Shown here piece by piece: positions 25,941 through 34,594 of a stretch of DNA of 64,000 nt. The stretch is from Halopiger goleimassiliensis (GTDB taxonomy: Archaea > Halobacteriota > Halobacteria > Halobacteriales > Natrialbaceae), in contig NZ_HG315690.1 in the NCBI RefSeq assembly GCF_000455345.1, positions 1-64,000 on the forward strand, given 5' to 3'. Each line of letters begins with the position of its first letter. Positions within the stretch are counted from its first letter, which is position 1. Made by a program: the position numbers and the translations under genes. The notes beneath the pieces were generated by a model. The model was given only the letters and a program-made list of their open reading frames with translations. It ran no database searches and was not told the DNA's origin.

Positions 25941-27179
25941 CTAGTCGGCCGGGGTCTCGTCCTCGAGGACGGCGAGTCGCGAATCCCGGAGGAGAACCTT
26001 CTTCACGATCGACGGGTTCTCGAGCAGACGATGTTTGGCGTGGGCACCGCGACCGCGGCCACGACCCTCGCGTTCAGATTGAATCACGTTCAGGAAGTTC
26101 TGCTCCTGGAGGATCTCCTGGACGCGTCGTTCCGAGAGGACGTCGAAGTCGAGTCGCTTGGCGACTTCCTTGTACTGGTTGTAGATGATCTTGGTGGGGA
26201 ACTCCTTCTGGCTGCTGTTTTCGGTGAGCAGCGTCAGCGAGTAGAGGATGGCTTTCGCCTGCTGTGGCGAGCCCTCGATCAGTTCGTTGAACCGGTCGGC
26301 TTCGGTCTTCTCCTTCGCGTCGCGGACGTGGTCGGCCGTCACCCGGGCGGCGTTCTGTTTCTTCGCGATGCGGCCCGCGTTCCGGAGGATGTCGATCGCT
26401 TTGCGCGCGTCGCCGTGTTCCTGGGCTGCGAGCGCAGCGGTCAGCGGGATCACGTCGTCGGAAAGCACCCCGTCGTGGAACGCATCGCGGCGTTTCTCGA
26501 GGATTTCGACCAGCTGGTTGGCGTCGTACGGCGAGAAGACGAGTTCGTCCCGCGAGAGGCTCGATTTGACGCGTTCGGAGAGGTGGTCCGGGAAGTCGAT
26601 CTTGTTCGAGATGCCGATGATCCCGATGCTCGAGTCCGAGATGCGACGGTTCTCGCCCGCACGCGAGAGTTTCCGTAGCACTTCGTCGTCCTCGAGCATG
26701 TCGATCTCGTCGAGGATGACGATGGTCACGTCGGTGCAGTAGTCGACGGCTTGCCAGAGACGTTTGTAGTAGTCGCCCGTTCCGAGGCCGCGGTCCGGGA
26801 TGGAGATGCCGCTTTCCTCGGGTTCGTTGACGATCTGGGCGATCGTCTTGATGACCGACGCCTCGGTGTTCTGTTCGCCGCAGTCGATGAAGGCGTACTT
26901 GACCGTCACGCCGTCGCGCTGGGCCTCCGAGATCACCCGCTTGGTCACCGACCGGGAGATCAGCGATTTACCGGTTCCGGTCTTCCCGAAGATGAACAAG
27001 TGGTTGGGCTCGCTCCCGAAGATAGCCGGGTTCAGGGCGTCCGCTACCCGTTGCATCTGCTCGTCGCGCCCGACGATCCGGTCCGGTCCGGGGAGATGTG
27101 TGATCTCGAGCAGTCGCTCGTCGGCAAAGACCGGATCGTCGTACCGAAAGAGTGGATCACGATCGTCGTTCGCGGACAT
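25941..27179 (-). CDS. Orc1/Cdc6-family replication initiator
   Basis: The 412-residue AAA+ ATPase binds origin repeats and loads the MCM helicase. Walker A is Gly-Lys-Thr-Gly-Thr-Gly-Lys-Ser (near 64-71), Walker B is Val-Ile-Leu-Asp-Glu-Ile-Asp (near 152-158), and a sensor region Ile-Gly-Ile-Ser-Asn-Lys follows. The last 100 residues form the winged helix that reads origin DNA. ATG 27179 gives the family start Met-Ser-Ala-Asn-Asp-Asp-Arg-Asp-Pro-Leu-Phe. A TATA-like gataaatc (27211-27218) lies upstream. It borders the repeat-rich region 27180-28098, so it is probably the cognate initiator. Confidence 0.95.
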   Translation of the reverse strand: MSANDDRDPLFRYDDPVFADERLLEITHLPGPDRIVGRDEQMQRVADALNPAIFGSEPNHLFIFGKTGTGKSLISRSVTKRVISEAQRDGVTVKYAFIDCGEQNTEASVIKTIAQIVNEPEESGISIPDRGLGTGDYYKRLWQAVDYCTDVTIVILDEIDMLEDDEVLRKLSRAGENRRISDSSIGIIGISNKIDFPDHLSERVKSSLSRDELVFSPYDANQLVEILEKRRDAFHDGVLSDDVIPLTAALAAQEHGDARKAIDILRNAGRIAKKQNAARVTADHVRDAKEKTEADRFNELIEGSPQQAKAILYSLTLLTENSSQKEFPTKIIYNQYKEVAKRLDFDVLSERRVQEILQEQNFLNVIQSEREGRGRGRGAHAKHRLLENPSIVKKVLLRDSRLAVLEDETPAD

Positions 27180-27350
27180 TGCAGTACCGCGACCCTTCCA
27201 ATTGGACCGAGATAAATCTATGGAGATCGGTCGCGAGTGTAAACCACCTGTCTGAGAAACCATACCGAACGTTTTCGCGATTGTCGGCAATATCGCCCTC
27301 GAGCGCCACCCTCGCGCTTTTAATCGGTCACGAACGAGGTCACGACCCCC

Positions 27351-27370
27351 ACCCCCGTCGCGGATGTAAC
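27351..27370 (+). repeat. Origin-recognition-box-like repeat 1
   Basis: The 20-mer acccccgtcgcggatgtaac. It is identical, in inverse orientation, to 27773-27792 and differs at two bases from 27630-27649. The C-run (G-string on the other strand) is typical of archaeal ORBs. Confidence 0.8.
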
Positions 27371-27629
27371 GGATCGAGCGCATACGCCGACTCACTCGCG
27401 GTGGTTCGGAGAGTACGACCACCGATCGTTGGGGCTACCGCCCGACCAATTGTACCCCGTCCGTGTGGGCAGAATTCCCATACCGCCGCCGGCTGTGGTG
27501 TCTCGACGGACGAGCAAATATCGATGTATCCCAGACGAAAACGGAGTACTCCCGGTGGCGGTAAACGAACGTGAGTCCTCTCGTGTCGGACCCCGGAAAA
27601 GCGTCAACCGCGAATCCCGGAGGGCACAC

Positions 27630-27649
27630 ACCCCCGTCGCGTTTGTAAC
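27630..27649 (+). repeat. Origin-recognition-box-like repeat 2
   Basis: The 20-mer acccccgtcgcgtttgtaac, same orientation as repeat 1, with two mismatches in the centre-right (tt for ga). Confidence 0.8.
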
Positions 27650-27772
27650 TGCGAACAGGTGGGATAGTTCCGAGACGAAGGCCAATATTCACGACGTGGG
27701 GCCTGGTTTCGAGTCGAATTTTCAGACGCGACAGTGGTGTGTAGCCACACAGAATCCTCACACGGAAATACA

Positions 27773-27792
27773 GTTACATCCGCGACGGGGGT
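27773..27792 (-). repeat. Origin-recognition-box-like repeat 3 (inverted)
   Basis: Plus strand reads gttacatccgcgacgggggt, the exact reverse complement of repeat 1. Together repeats 1-2 and 3 face each other, as ORBs flanking an archaeal origin do. Confidence 0.8.
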
Positions 27793-27883
27793 GTGTGTGC
27801 CTAACGACTCCGCTTTCCACTGTTCCCTTTTTCGTCGACGAGTCTCCCTCGGAGGTACCCTCGATACTTCGAATCGTACAGTT

Positions 27884-27955
27884 CATCGAAACTGTATACT
27901 CCATCGAGACAGCATACTGTACGTTCTAGTAGACGTAACTAGACTAGTAGACTAG
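27884..27955. repeat. Tandem near-repeats and CTAG cluster in the origin
   Basis: Two 17-mers starting at 27884 and 27902 match at 14 of 17 positions with an 18-bp period. The 9-mer ctagtagac then occurs at 27926-27934 and 27944-27952, again 18 bp apart. CTAG occurs four times (27926, 27939, 27944 and 27952). An inverted repeat tacagtt/aactgta (27877-27883 and 27890-27896) overlaps the start. It is an iteron-like array or unwinding element candidate. Confidence 0.55.
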
Positions 27956-28098
27956 GATTCTACAGTCGTATCCGACAAATACCGACGTTCGAACTCTCCC
28001 GTTTTATCCACGACTGTACAACCACTACTCCGGATTCGGATCACACCGACCGGCGTTCGAAATTGGTAAAGCGACGCCACGTTTCACCATCGTAGCCC

Positions 28099-28896
28099 AT
28101 GCAAACAGTCACCTCCGCAGACGGAACAGAGATCGCCTACGAACGGGAAGGGACGGGTCCGCCGCTGATCCTCCTCCACGGCGGATCGGGAACCCGTCGA
28201 ACGTGGGATACCCTTCGCCCGCACCTCACCGACGATTTCACACTCATCGTTCCCGACCGGCGGGGCCGGGGAGAGAGCGGCGACGCCGACGACTATCGCC
28301 TCGAGTACGAGATCGACGACGTCCGTGCGCTCGTCGACGCCGTCGACGGCGAGACGACGGTGTTTGGGCACTCGTACGGTGGCCTGGTCGCGCTCGCGGC
28401 CGCCGAGCGGGTCGCCGTCGATCGACTCGTCCTCTACGAACCGGCGATACTCGTCGACGAGCACCGTGACGACGACCTGGCCGATCGAATGCAGGACCGC
28501 CTGGACGACGGTCGACGGGAGGAAGCGATGAAGTTGTTCTACCAGGAGGCTACCGGCGTCTCGGAGCCCGAGCGACTGCCGTTCTGGCCCGACGAGGTGA
28601 ACTTCGACCTTCTCGAAACGGTACTCCGGGAGAATTACGCCGTCGAGGAGTACGAACTCGCCAAGGACCACACCGTCGATGCTCCGACGCTCCTCCTCAC
28701 GGGCGAACACGGTCCCGAACACCTGCGGGATGCCGTGTTCACCCTCGATGAAACCCTGCCCGAGAGTCACCTCGTGGAACTCGAGGGCGTCGGGCACGTG
28801 GCCATCGATTCGGCTCCCGACCGCGTTGCGACAGCGATTCGTTCCTTCGCTCGAGAACAGCGGGACGAGAACGGACGGAAACGGGATTCACGGTAA
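28099..28896 (+). CDS. Alpha/beta-fold hydrolase
   Basis: The 265-residue hydrolase has an oxyanion segment Leu-Leu-His-Gly-Gly (near 26-30), nucleophile elbow Gly-His-Ser-Tyr-Gly-Gly (near 92-97) and catalytic His in Gly-Val-Gly-His-Val-Ala near the end. The cap region is of ordinary length. The substrate is unknown; esterase or lactonase activity is typical. It is the first gene on the right side of the origin, transcribed away from it. Confidence 0.85.
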   Translation: MQTVTSADGTEIAYEREGTGPPLILLHGGSGTRRTWDTLRPHLTDDFTLIVPDRRGRGESGDADDYRLEYEIDDVRALVDAVDGETTVFGHSYGGLVALAAAERVAVDRLVLYEPAILVDEHRDDDLADRMQDRLDDGRREEAMKLFYQEATGVSEPERLPFWPDEVNFDLLETVLRENYAVEEYELAKDHTVDAPTLLLTGEHGPEHLRDAVFTLDETLPESHLVELEGVGHVAIDSAPDRVATAIRSFAREQRDENGRKRDSR

Positions 28897-29287
28897 TCGC
28901 GGCGACCGAAACCGCAGCCACAGGGAGTACCCTCGGGCTTTGCTACCGGATCCTTGAACGCTACTGTGGGTGACCTGTAGTGACGCTAACCTGGGAGAAC
29001 GGTCGACGCTCTCGGTCACCCAGTCGACAGCGCGGACGAAGTCGCGTACGATGGCATCGAGAACCGATCGTGCGATCTAATTGATATCGCACTATACGAT
29101 TTATCTTATTATGCATCACACCGTCATCGTCCAACGGCGTAGCTGTGCGACGATCGGTGTCGCTTCGCCAGTTCCCCAAGGCCAGCGGACGATTCCAACC
29201 GATATATACAGCCGACGATCCACGTCCGTACTACAGACGCGAGCGATCGATACGACGTTTCGATCGACTCGAGTATCCAACGCACAC
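28897..29287. other. Intergenic region before trmJ
   Basis: About 390 bp without a gene. It contains a 7-bp inverted repeat gtgcgat/atcgcac (29070-29076 and 29086-29092), an AT-rich stretch, and a clear TATA box (atatata, 29202-29208) that would give trmJ a leader of some 50-55 nt. Confidence 0.45.
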
Positions 29288-30052
29288 ATGACAGACGCTC
29301 CAGATTCCGAGGACGGCTTGGCTCGCACGCCACCAGCAGTCGCCGTCGTCGATGCCCAGTCGCCGGGCAACGTCGGAACGATCGCGCGGGCGATGAAGAA
29401 CTTCGGGTTCGAGGACCTGCTGCTGGTCGATCCGCCGGAACTCGATCCCGACGGCGAAGCGTACGGGTTCGCCGGCCACGCACGGGAGGACGTCCTGCCG
29501 AACGCGACCGAAATCACTTTCGAGGAACTGGTCGCGAACTACCACACGATCGGGTGTACGGCGGTAACGAACGAGGACGACCGGAGTCACGTCCGGTTTC
29601 CGTTCTCGACGCCCGCCGACCTGGCCGAACGGCTGCCGACGGTCGAAGCGCCGACGGTGCTGGTCTTCGGTCGCGAGCGAGTCGGATTGACGAACGAGGA
29701 ACTCTCGCGAATCGACGAGATCTGTACGATACCGGCCAACGAGGAGTATCCGGTCCTCAACCTCGGTCAGGCGGCGACCGTCACCCTCTACGAACTCCGG
29801 ACGCTGACGCTGACGGACGAGGACACCCAGATTCCCGACGTCGAGCGGGTTCGTGCCTCGGAAGCGACCGTCGACCGCCTCTACGACCAGTGGGACGCGT
29901 TGCTCGAGGAGATCAACCACCCGGAGGAGAAACGGGCGAAGACCAGACGGATGCTCCGTCGGGTCTACGGGCGGGCGGACCTCACCGAACGGGAGGCGAA
30001 CACGTTGCTCGGATTGTTGCGGCGTGCAACGGAACGACCGGCCGAGGAGTAA
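29288..30052 (+). CDS. trmJ: tRNA (cytidine-2'-O-)-methyltransferase, TrmJ type
   Basis: The 254-residue SpoU-class (SPOUT) methyltransferase would methylate the ribose at tRNA position 32 using S-adenosylmethionine. Motif 1 (Asp-Ala-Gln-Ser-Pro-Gly-Asn-Val-Gly-Thr-Ile-Ala-Arg), motif 2 (Val-Phe-Gly-Arg-Glu-Arg-Val-Gly-Leu-Thr) and motif 3 (Ile-Pro-Ala-Asn-Glu-Glu-Tyr-Pro-Val-Leu-Asn-Leu) of the knotted fold are all visible. A helical C-terminal extension follows, as in TrmJ. ATG 29288 begins the conserved part. Confidence 0.9.
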   Translation: MTDAPDSEDGLARTPPAVAVVDAQSPGNVGTIARAMKNFGFEDLLLVDPPELDPDGEAYGFAGHAREDVLPNATEITFEELVANYHTIGCTAVTNEDDRSHVRFPFSTPADLAERLPTVEAPTVLVFGRERVGLTNEELSRIDEICTIPANEEYPVLNLGQAATVTLYELRTLTLTDEDTQIPDVERVRASEATVDRLYDQWDALLEEINHPEEKRAKTRRMLRRVYGRADLTEREANTLLGLLRRATERPAEE

Positions 30053-30158
30053 CGCCTCGATGTCGGATCGACGAGTGTAGTCGTCAGGATCGTTCCACCC
30101 GAACCACAGATCCTCCCGTCGATCCGACCACGGTGGAGCCCGACGTTCCCTGCAGACC

Positions 30159-30983
30159 TCACTTCTTCGTCACGAACCGACCGTTCGTGGCCTCGATCCG
30201 CACGTCGAACAGTTCGGCGATCAGGTTCAGCGTCGGCCCCGAGTTCGAGTCCGGATCGTAGTAAAAGTGCGACAGCGCGTCGGCGCTCTCGAGGCGAGCG
30301 GTCAGCAAGTGGAGGAACTTGAACACCTGCCGTAACTCGTATTTCGCGATGATCTCCGAGAGGACGTCGAACCCGACAGAGAGTTTTCGATTCGGACCGT
30401 TGTGCTCCGCGACGACCCGTGAAATCGTCTCCCCGAGAGCCGACAGCGACAGACTCGAGTCGAGTTTGACGATCTCGAGCGGCACCGACGAGAGGTCGAG
30501 ATCGGAGACGTCCGCGAGCGGCCGTTCGGCCGTCGTGAGAACGATCGTCCGGGCGGGCCACTCGGACAACCGCTCGGCCAGTGCGCGCAAGCGATCTCCC
30601 ACGGCCGTCGTGACCAGCAACACGACGTTACAGGGCGCGAGCATGTGGAGGCGAGCGTTGTCGGCGTCGGAACTGTTCGGACGGGTACAGACGAGGACGT
30701 TGCCCGTTCCGTCGATCCGATCGGCGACGTGAGCCCCCGATCGAAGCCGATCGCGCTCGTGTTCGAACAGATGCCGTTTGAACTCCCCCACGGCGTCGTC
30801 GACGTCGTGTCGTATCGATCCCGTCTCACAGTGGGGGCACGTCCACCCGAATCGAAACCCCTCCTCGTAGAGCGACTCCTTGTAGTGCTCGAGGAGGTGC
30901 GATTCGGACGTCGATCGTACGATCGACCGCTGGGCCGCCCACACCGTAAACCTACACCGATCACACGTCCAGCAAAACACCAT
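30159..30983 (-). CDS. DUF7504-like protein with N-terminal zinc finger
   Basis: The 274-residue protein starts with a metal-binding head (Cys-Trp-Thr-Cys-x-x-Cys, then Cys-Pro-His-Cys with nearby His residues). The rest looks like the haloarchaeal DUF7504 family, a degenerate RecA/KaiC-like fold: Asn-Val-Leu-Val-Cys-Thr-Arg, then Phe-Lys-Phe-Leu-His-Leu-Leu-Thr-Ala-Arg-Leu and a tail Tyr-Tyr-Asp-Pro-Asp. No Walker A motif is present, so ATP hydrolysis is unlikely. DUF7504 proteins often accompany signalling genes. ATG 30983 is preferred over an upstream Met. Confidence 0.7.
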   Translation of the reverse strand: MVFCWTCDRCRFTVWAAQRSIVRSTSESHLLEHYKESLYEEGFRFGWTCPHCETGSIRHDVDDAVGEFKRHLFEHERDRLRSGAHVADRIDGTGNVLVCTRPNSSDADNARLHMLAPCNVVLLVTTAVGDRLRALAERLSEWPARTIVLTTAERPLADVSDLDLSSVPLEIVKLDSSLSLSALGETISRVVAEHNGPNRKLSVGFDVLSEIIAKYELRQVFKFLHLLTARLESADALSHFYYDPDSNSGPTLNLIAELFDVRIEATNGRFVTKK

Positions 30984-31071
30984 GCACCTTTCAACGAATC
31001 GTACTCTCACGACGATATAGATTTGGGCAGATATACCAAGTGGCGAAAACCCGACGACTGACCGAACGGGT

Positions 31072-32340
31072 TTATTCGGCGTCGTCCTCGCGATCGGCCC
31101 GCTCCCGCTTTTTGGTCGTATAGTCGGCTGGATCGCTGACGTACGTGAATTCGACCGCGTTGCTGACGACCTCCTTCGAGGGGCCCTCCCGAACCCGCTC
31201 GAGGACGAACTCCGCGCGTTGTCGGGCTCGATCGGACGACCCGTCGTCCCGCAGGAACTCCCGAAGCCGCCTGGCGACGGTCGGATCGTCCAGATCGACG
31301 AGCGTGGACATGGCGAACTTCGCCGTCATCTCGTCCGAATCGTCGAGTGCGTCGACGAGCGAAGCCACTATCGAGCCGAAGTCGTCGGCATCGCTGTCGG
31401 CGACCTGTCCGAGCAACCACGTCGCGTTTCGTCGGACGTAGGTGGGCTGGTTGCCTCCGAGAACGGTCCGAAGTTGTGCGGCCAGATCCGGGAGTTCGGC
31501 CTCGGCGATCGCGGCCCCGATCGCGTTGCGCATCTCGTGACTCCGCTCGGAGGGGGCGTTCGCGAGCAGTTCGATCAACGACCGCGTGGCCGTCCGCCGA
31601 ACCAGCTCCGAACTGTCCTGGAGCCCCTCGATCAACAGCGGCAGCGGCTCGAGGTTGCCGAACGCACCGAGTTCGCCGACGGCGATGACGCGAACCGATT
31701 CCGTATTCGACCGGACGGCAGGTGCGAGCGCTCGCCGCGCCGCTTCGGTGCCGATCGCGGCCAGCGCGGACGCGGCTTCCCGGCGAACCCGATCCTGGTC
31801 GTCGTCCAGCCGGTTCGCCAGCGGTTCGATACACCGCGGATCGCCGATCTCCCCGCAGGCCTCGACTGCCTCCGCTCGAACGCGAACGTCGTGATCGTCG
31901 AACACCGCGACCAGTGCCGGAACCGCCGCCGGATCACCGATCCGTCCCAGTGCCGCTGCAGCGAGCATCCTGAACTCCGGATGTGGCGACTCGAGCCAGT
32001 CCGCTGGTCGGTCGGCCGTCATCCACGGAGGCGTCTCGTCCAGTCCCGCGTCCGCGACCGCCGCGACGAGGTCCTCGAGCGCGGACTCGTCCCGCAAATA
32101 GAGGGCGTCGATCGCGGCTGCGCGAACGGCGTCGCTCTCGTCGTGCTTTGCGGTTCGACGGAGTGCCCGCGTGATCCGATCCTGGACGTCCGGATCCGGC
32201 CCCGTCGTGAGCCCACCCAGAAGTTCCGCGGCCCGCTCTCGAACGACGGGGTTGTCGGCCTGCGTCAGATACTCGATTAGCTTCAGTCGATCCCCGTTCC
32301 GAGCGAGTTCGTAGAGAAACGTCGTTTCCTCCCCTGACAT
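31072..32340 (-). CDS. HEAT-repeat (PBS lyase-type) protein, possibly taxis-linked
   Basis: The 422-residue protein is built of about ten HEAT-like helical pairs. Typical units are Arg-Ile-Gly-Asp-Pro-Ala-Ala-Val-Pro-Ala-Leu and Val-Arg-Arg-Glu-Ala-Ala-Ser-Ala-Leu-Ala-Ala-Ile-Gly. It resembles the haloarchaeal HEAT_PBS protein whose gene lies near cheF in Halobacterium, where it was linked to taxis. No che or arl gene lies in this window, so the role here is uncertain. ATG 32340 gives the conserved start Met-Ser-Gly-Glu-Glu-Thr-Thr. Confidence 0.75.
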   Translation of the reverse strand: MSGEETTFLYELARNGDRLKLIEYLTQADNPVVRERAAELLGGLTTGPDPDVQDRITRALRRTAKHDESDAVRAAAIDALYLRDESALEDLVAAVADAGLDETPPWMTADRPADWLESPHPEFRMLAAAALGRIGDPAAVPALVAVFDDHDVRVRAEAVEACGEIGDPRCIEPLANRLDDDQDRVRREAASALAAIGTEAARRALAPAVRSNTESVRVIAVGELGAFGNLEPLPLLIEGLQDSSELVRRTATRSLIELLANAPSERSHEMRNAIGAAIAEAELPDLAAQLRTVLGGNQPTYVRRNATWLLGQVADSDADDFGSIVASLVDALDDSDEMTAKFAMSTLVDLDDPTVARRLREFLRDDGSSDRARQRAEFVLERVREGPSKEVVSNAVEFTYVSDPADYTTKKRERADREDDAE

Positions 32341-32632
32341 GTACTGATCCAAAACGCCGTCTCTATCGGGCATCCCCCGCAGCGCGATTCGGACGCGTGC
32401 TACCGGTACCCGGTCCTGTGGCGGCGTTCTTCCTGTCGTGTTATTCCTAATTTACAATAATTATTCGGGCTCTCGGGCGGCCCGACCGGATCGTCGACCG
32501 CCAGAATCCGATCCCGAATCGTCGTCAACGAGCGACGCCAACCTATCGAAGCCCGCTGCCGGATGTGTGACCTCGAGCAGTGGTCGCTCCCGTCGCAGCC
32601 GATACCGGCCTCCGGCTGGTCGACGTCGACGG

Positions 32633-33259
32633 TTACCGTTGTTCGAGGACGTGACGAGGGTCGTGCTCGGGCGTCCGATCGACGAGATCGCCCGAGTCTG
32701 TGAGAGTCCCGATCCAGCCACACTCGGCGCAGGCGAACAGGCCCTGCCCGTCGATCAGTTCGTCTCCACAGGCGGGGCAGTCGGTCGACGACGTCCGGGT
32801 CCGGGTCGGCGACTCGCCGAGCGGGTCCGGAACCGTTCCGGTGCGGAGTTCGGCGATGACCTCGTCGGTCGTGTACGTCTCGTCGCCCTCGGTGTGGGGG
32901 AAGACGCCGACGAGTTCGTCGTCGACGTAGAGTTCGAGACAGACCAGCGGCGTCACGAGCAACTCGGTCGTCTCCCCGGTCACCTGCGAGGTCTTCGTTC
33001 GCTCCCGGAACGGCGGTTCGATGCTGACCCCGCGTTCGTCGGCCCACTGCGAGAATCGGTCGTAGGCCTCGAGCACCTCGTGATGCGGGCTCGTATCCGA
33101 CCGCGTCACTTCCTTCGGCCAGCTACGGAGCAGCAGGTCGTCGATCCTCCCCTCCGACTCGCAGGCCTGTAGCGTCTCGATCTGTCGATCGATCGGTTCG
33201 AGGAGTAACGGTGCACGGACGTGGCAGACGACGGTTAGCTCGGGTGACGCGTCGCTCAT
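32633..33259 (-). CDS. Haloarchaeal protein with C-terminal zinc ribbon
   Basis: The 208-residue protein has an alpha/beta N-terminal half (Val-Val-Cys-His-Val-Arg-Ala-Pro-Leu-Leu-Leu, then a helix with Gln-Ile-Glu-Thr-Leu-Gln). A middle section follows and then a ribbon Cys-Pro-Ala-Cys/Cys-Ala-Glu-Cys near residues 160-182. Similar haloarchaeal proteins are annotated as HTH-domain proteins; I cannot confirm an HTH by eye. The ribbon would bind zinc. Function unknown. Confidence 0.65.
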   Translation of the reverse strand: MSDASPELTVVCHVRAPLLLEPIDRQIETLQACESEGRIDDLLLRSWPKEVTRSDTSPHHEVLEAYDRFSQWADERGVSIEPPFRERTKTSQVTGETTELLVTPLVCLELYVDDELVGVFPHTEGDETYTTDEVIAELRTGTVPDPLGESPTRTRTSSTDCPACGDELIDGQGLFACAECGWIGTLTDSGDLVDRTPEHDPRHVLEQR

Positions 33260-33389
33260 TGGTTCTCGTCGGATTGCCCAACGTCACCGCTAATAAACGT
33301 TCCCTGGTGAGAATACGTGGCAATAGGAGGTATCGAAGGTCCCTAATACGGTCTCCCGGGCGACACGAGATGGAACCGTTCCGGTGGAA

Positions 33390-34415
33390 TCAGCGCTCGG
33401 GATCGATGGACTCGGCGTCGGCGGATACTCCCCCGTCGGTTCGGGTCTGGACCGGCCCGTGCGATTCGCCGTGTGACGAAGCCGCCGGTTCCATCCACGA
33501 CCGCAGGAGTCGACGGAGCGCACGCCGCTTGACGAGGGTGAAACCGGCCAGGATCGTCACCAGCCCCACGATCGTCAGCGAGTCGACGACCGACCCGAGG
33601 AGGAGCCAGCTAACGAGGATGGCCACTGCCGGTTCGGCGTACCCGACGAGGTTGACCTGAATCGCGCCGCTTCGATCGAGCAACTGGAAGTACAGCAGGA
33701 ACGCGAAGACTCCCGAAACGAGGGTGAGATAGAGGTACGAGAGGATCGCCGTCGACGTGACCTCGATCGCAGCTATCGATTCCCCTCGCAGTGGTGCCCC
33801 TCCAAGCAACACGCCGGCTCCGATCAGCATGGCCCACCCTTCCAGCGACTCGAGCGGGAGGTTCGATTCGATCGGCCTGACGAGTACGCCGCCGAGCGCG
33901 AACGCGACCGCAGCGCCGAATACGAGTGCAGCGCCGAGCGTCATGGTGTCTCCGAGGACTGCCGGGTCCGGTCGAACGACGAGGACGACGCCGATCAATC
34001 CCAGACCGAACCCCACGAGACCGATCCGACCCAGTCGCTCGTCCGGGAGCAACGCGCCGGCGAAGGCGACGGTGAGGATCGGCGCGGTACTGATGATCGT
34101 CGCGGCGACCGCTCCGGAAACGTACAGTTCGCCGACGTACAGCAGGCCGTGATAGAGCGCGATCACGAACACGCCGGCGACGGTCACGGCGAGCCACTCC
34201 CCGCGGCCCCGGGGCCATACCCGATCGGCGACGAGCGACGCGTAACCGAGGACGATCAGCCCCGCAAGCGCGTATCGTAGTCCCGCGAACAACAGCGGCG
34301 GGACGTGCTCGAGTCCGACCTCGATCGCCACGAACGAACTTCCCCAACAGAGTGCCAGTATCGAAAAGAGCACCGCGTCGCGGTACCCGGCTGGCAGGAT
34401 CTTCGACTGAATCAT
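33390..34415 (-). CDS. EamA/DMT-family transporter
   Basis: The 341-residue membrane protein has ten predicted helices in two five-helix EamA repeats, with Trp-Gly-Ser-Ser-Phe-Val-Ala near residue 24 at the start of the first repeat. DMT proteins usually export amino acids or small metabolites. A charged tail of about 35 residues follows. It is divergent from an Lrp-type regulator across a promoter with palindromes, so regulated export of an amino acid is a fair inference. TATA-like cctaaatac (minus strand, near 34442) lies 28 nt upstream. Confidence 0.88.
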   Translation of the reverse strand: MIQSKILPAGYRDAVLFSILALCWGSSFVAIEVGLEHVPPLLFAGLRYALAGLIVLGYASLVADRVWPRGRGEWLAVTVAGVFVIALYHGLLYVGELYVSGAVAATIISTAPILTVAFAGALLPDERLGRIGLVGFGLGLIGVVLVVRPDPAVLGDTMTLGAALVFGAAVAFALGGVLVRPIESNLPLESLEGWAMLIGAGVLLGGAPLRGESIAAIEVTSTAILSYLYLTLVSGVFAFLLYFQLLDRSGAIQVNLVGYAEPAVAILVSWLLLGSVVDSLTIVGLVTILAGFTLVKRRALRRLLRSWMEPAASSHGESHGPVQTRTDGGVSADAESIDPER

Positions 34416-34594
34416 ATCCAGTTCGAAGTTATCTCCTGTATTTAGGTCCTTCTACAAGAGACGGTGGTTTCCTGGATTGAAAATCACACGTATGGATCAG
34501 ATCCAAATCCAACTCGAATAGAATCATCGTGTTGTAGAAAACTCCAATTGGCTCAGTCGGGAGACATTTATGGCCTCCTGTCGATCGGCCACGT
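34416..34594. promoter_or_regulatory. Divergent promoter region with candidate Lrp operators
   Basis: TATA-like elements lie about 28 nt from both start codons: near 34438-34446 for the transporter, and catttatgg at 34565-34573 for lrp. Between them is a perfect 13-bp palindrome (34493-34505, tggatc a gatcca). An inverted pair ttctacaa (34450-34457) and ttgtagaa (34532-34539) is also present. The layout suits autoregulated control of the pair by the Lrp protein (inference). Confidence 0.5.

Larger units (their letters stand above)
27180..28098. other. Probable replication origin (oriC-type)
   Basis: About 920 bp of non-coding DNA next to an orc1/cdc6 gene. It contains three copies of a G-string repeat of origin-recognition-box type: two forward (27351-27370, 27630-27649) and one inverted (27773-27792). 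An AT-richer, repeat-dense segment at 27866-27970 could be the unwinding element. It contains 18-bp-spaced near repeats, a 7-bp inverted repeat and four CTAG tetranucleotides. Known haloarchaeal origins have this initiator-next-to-inverted-repeats layout. Activity is inferred. Confidence 0.8.
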
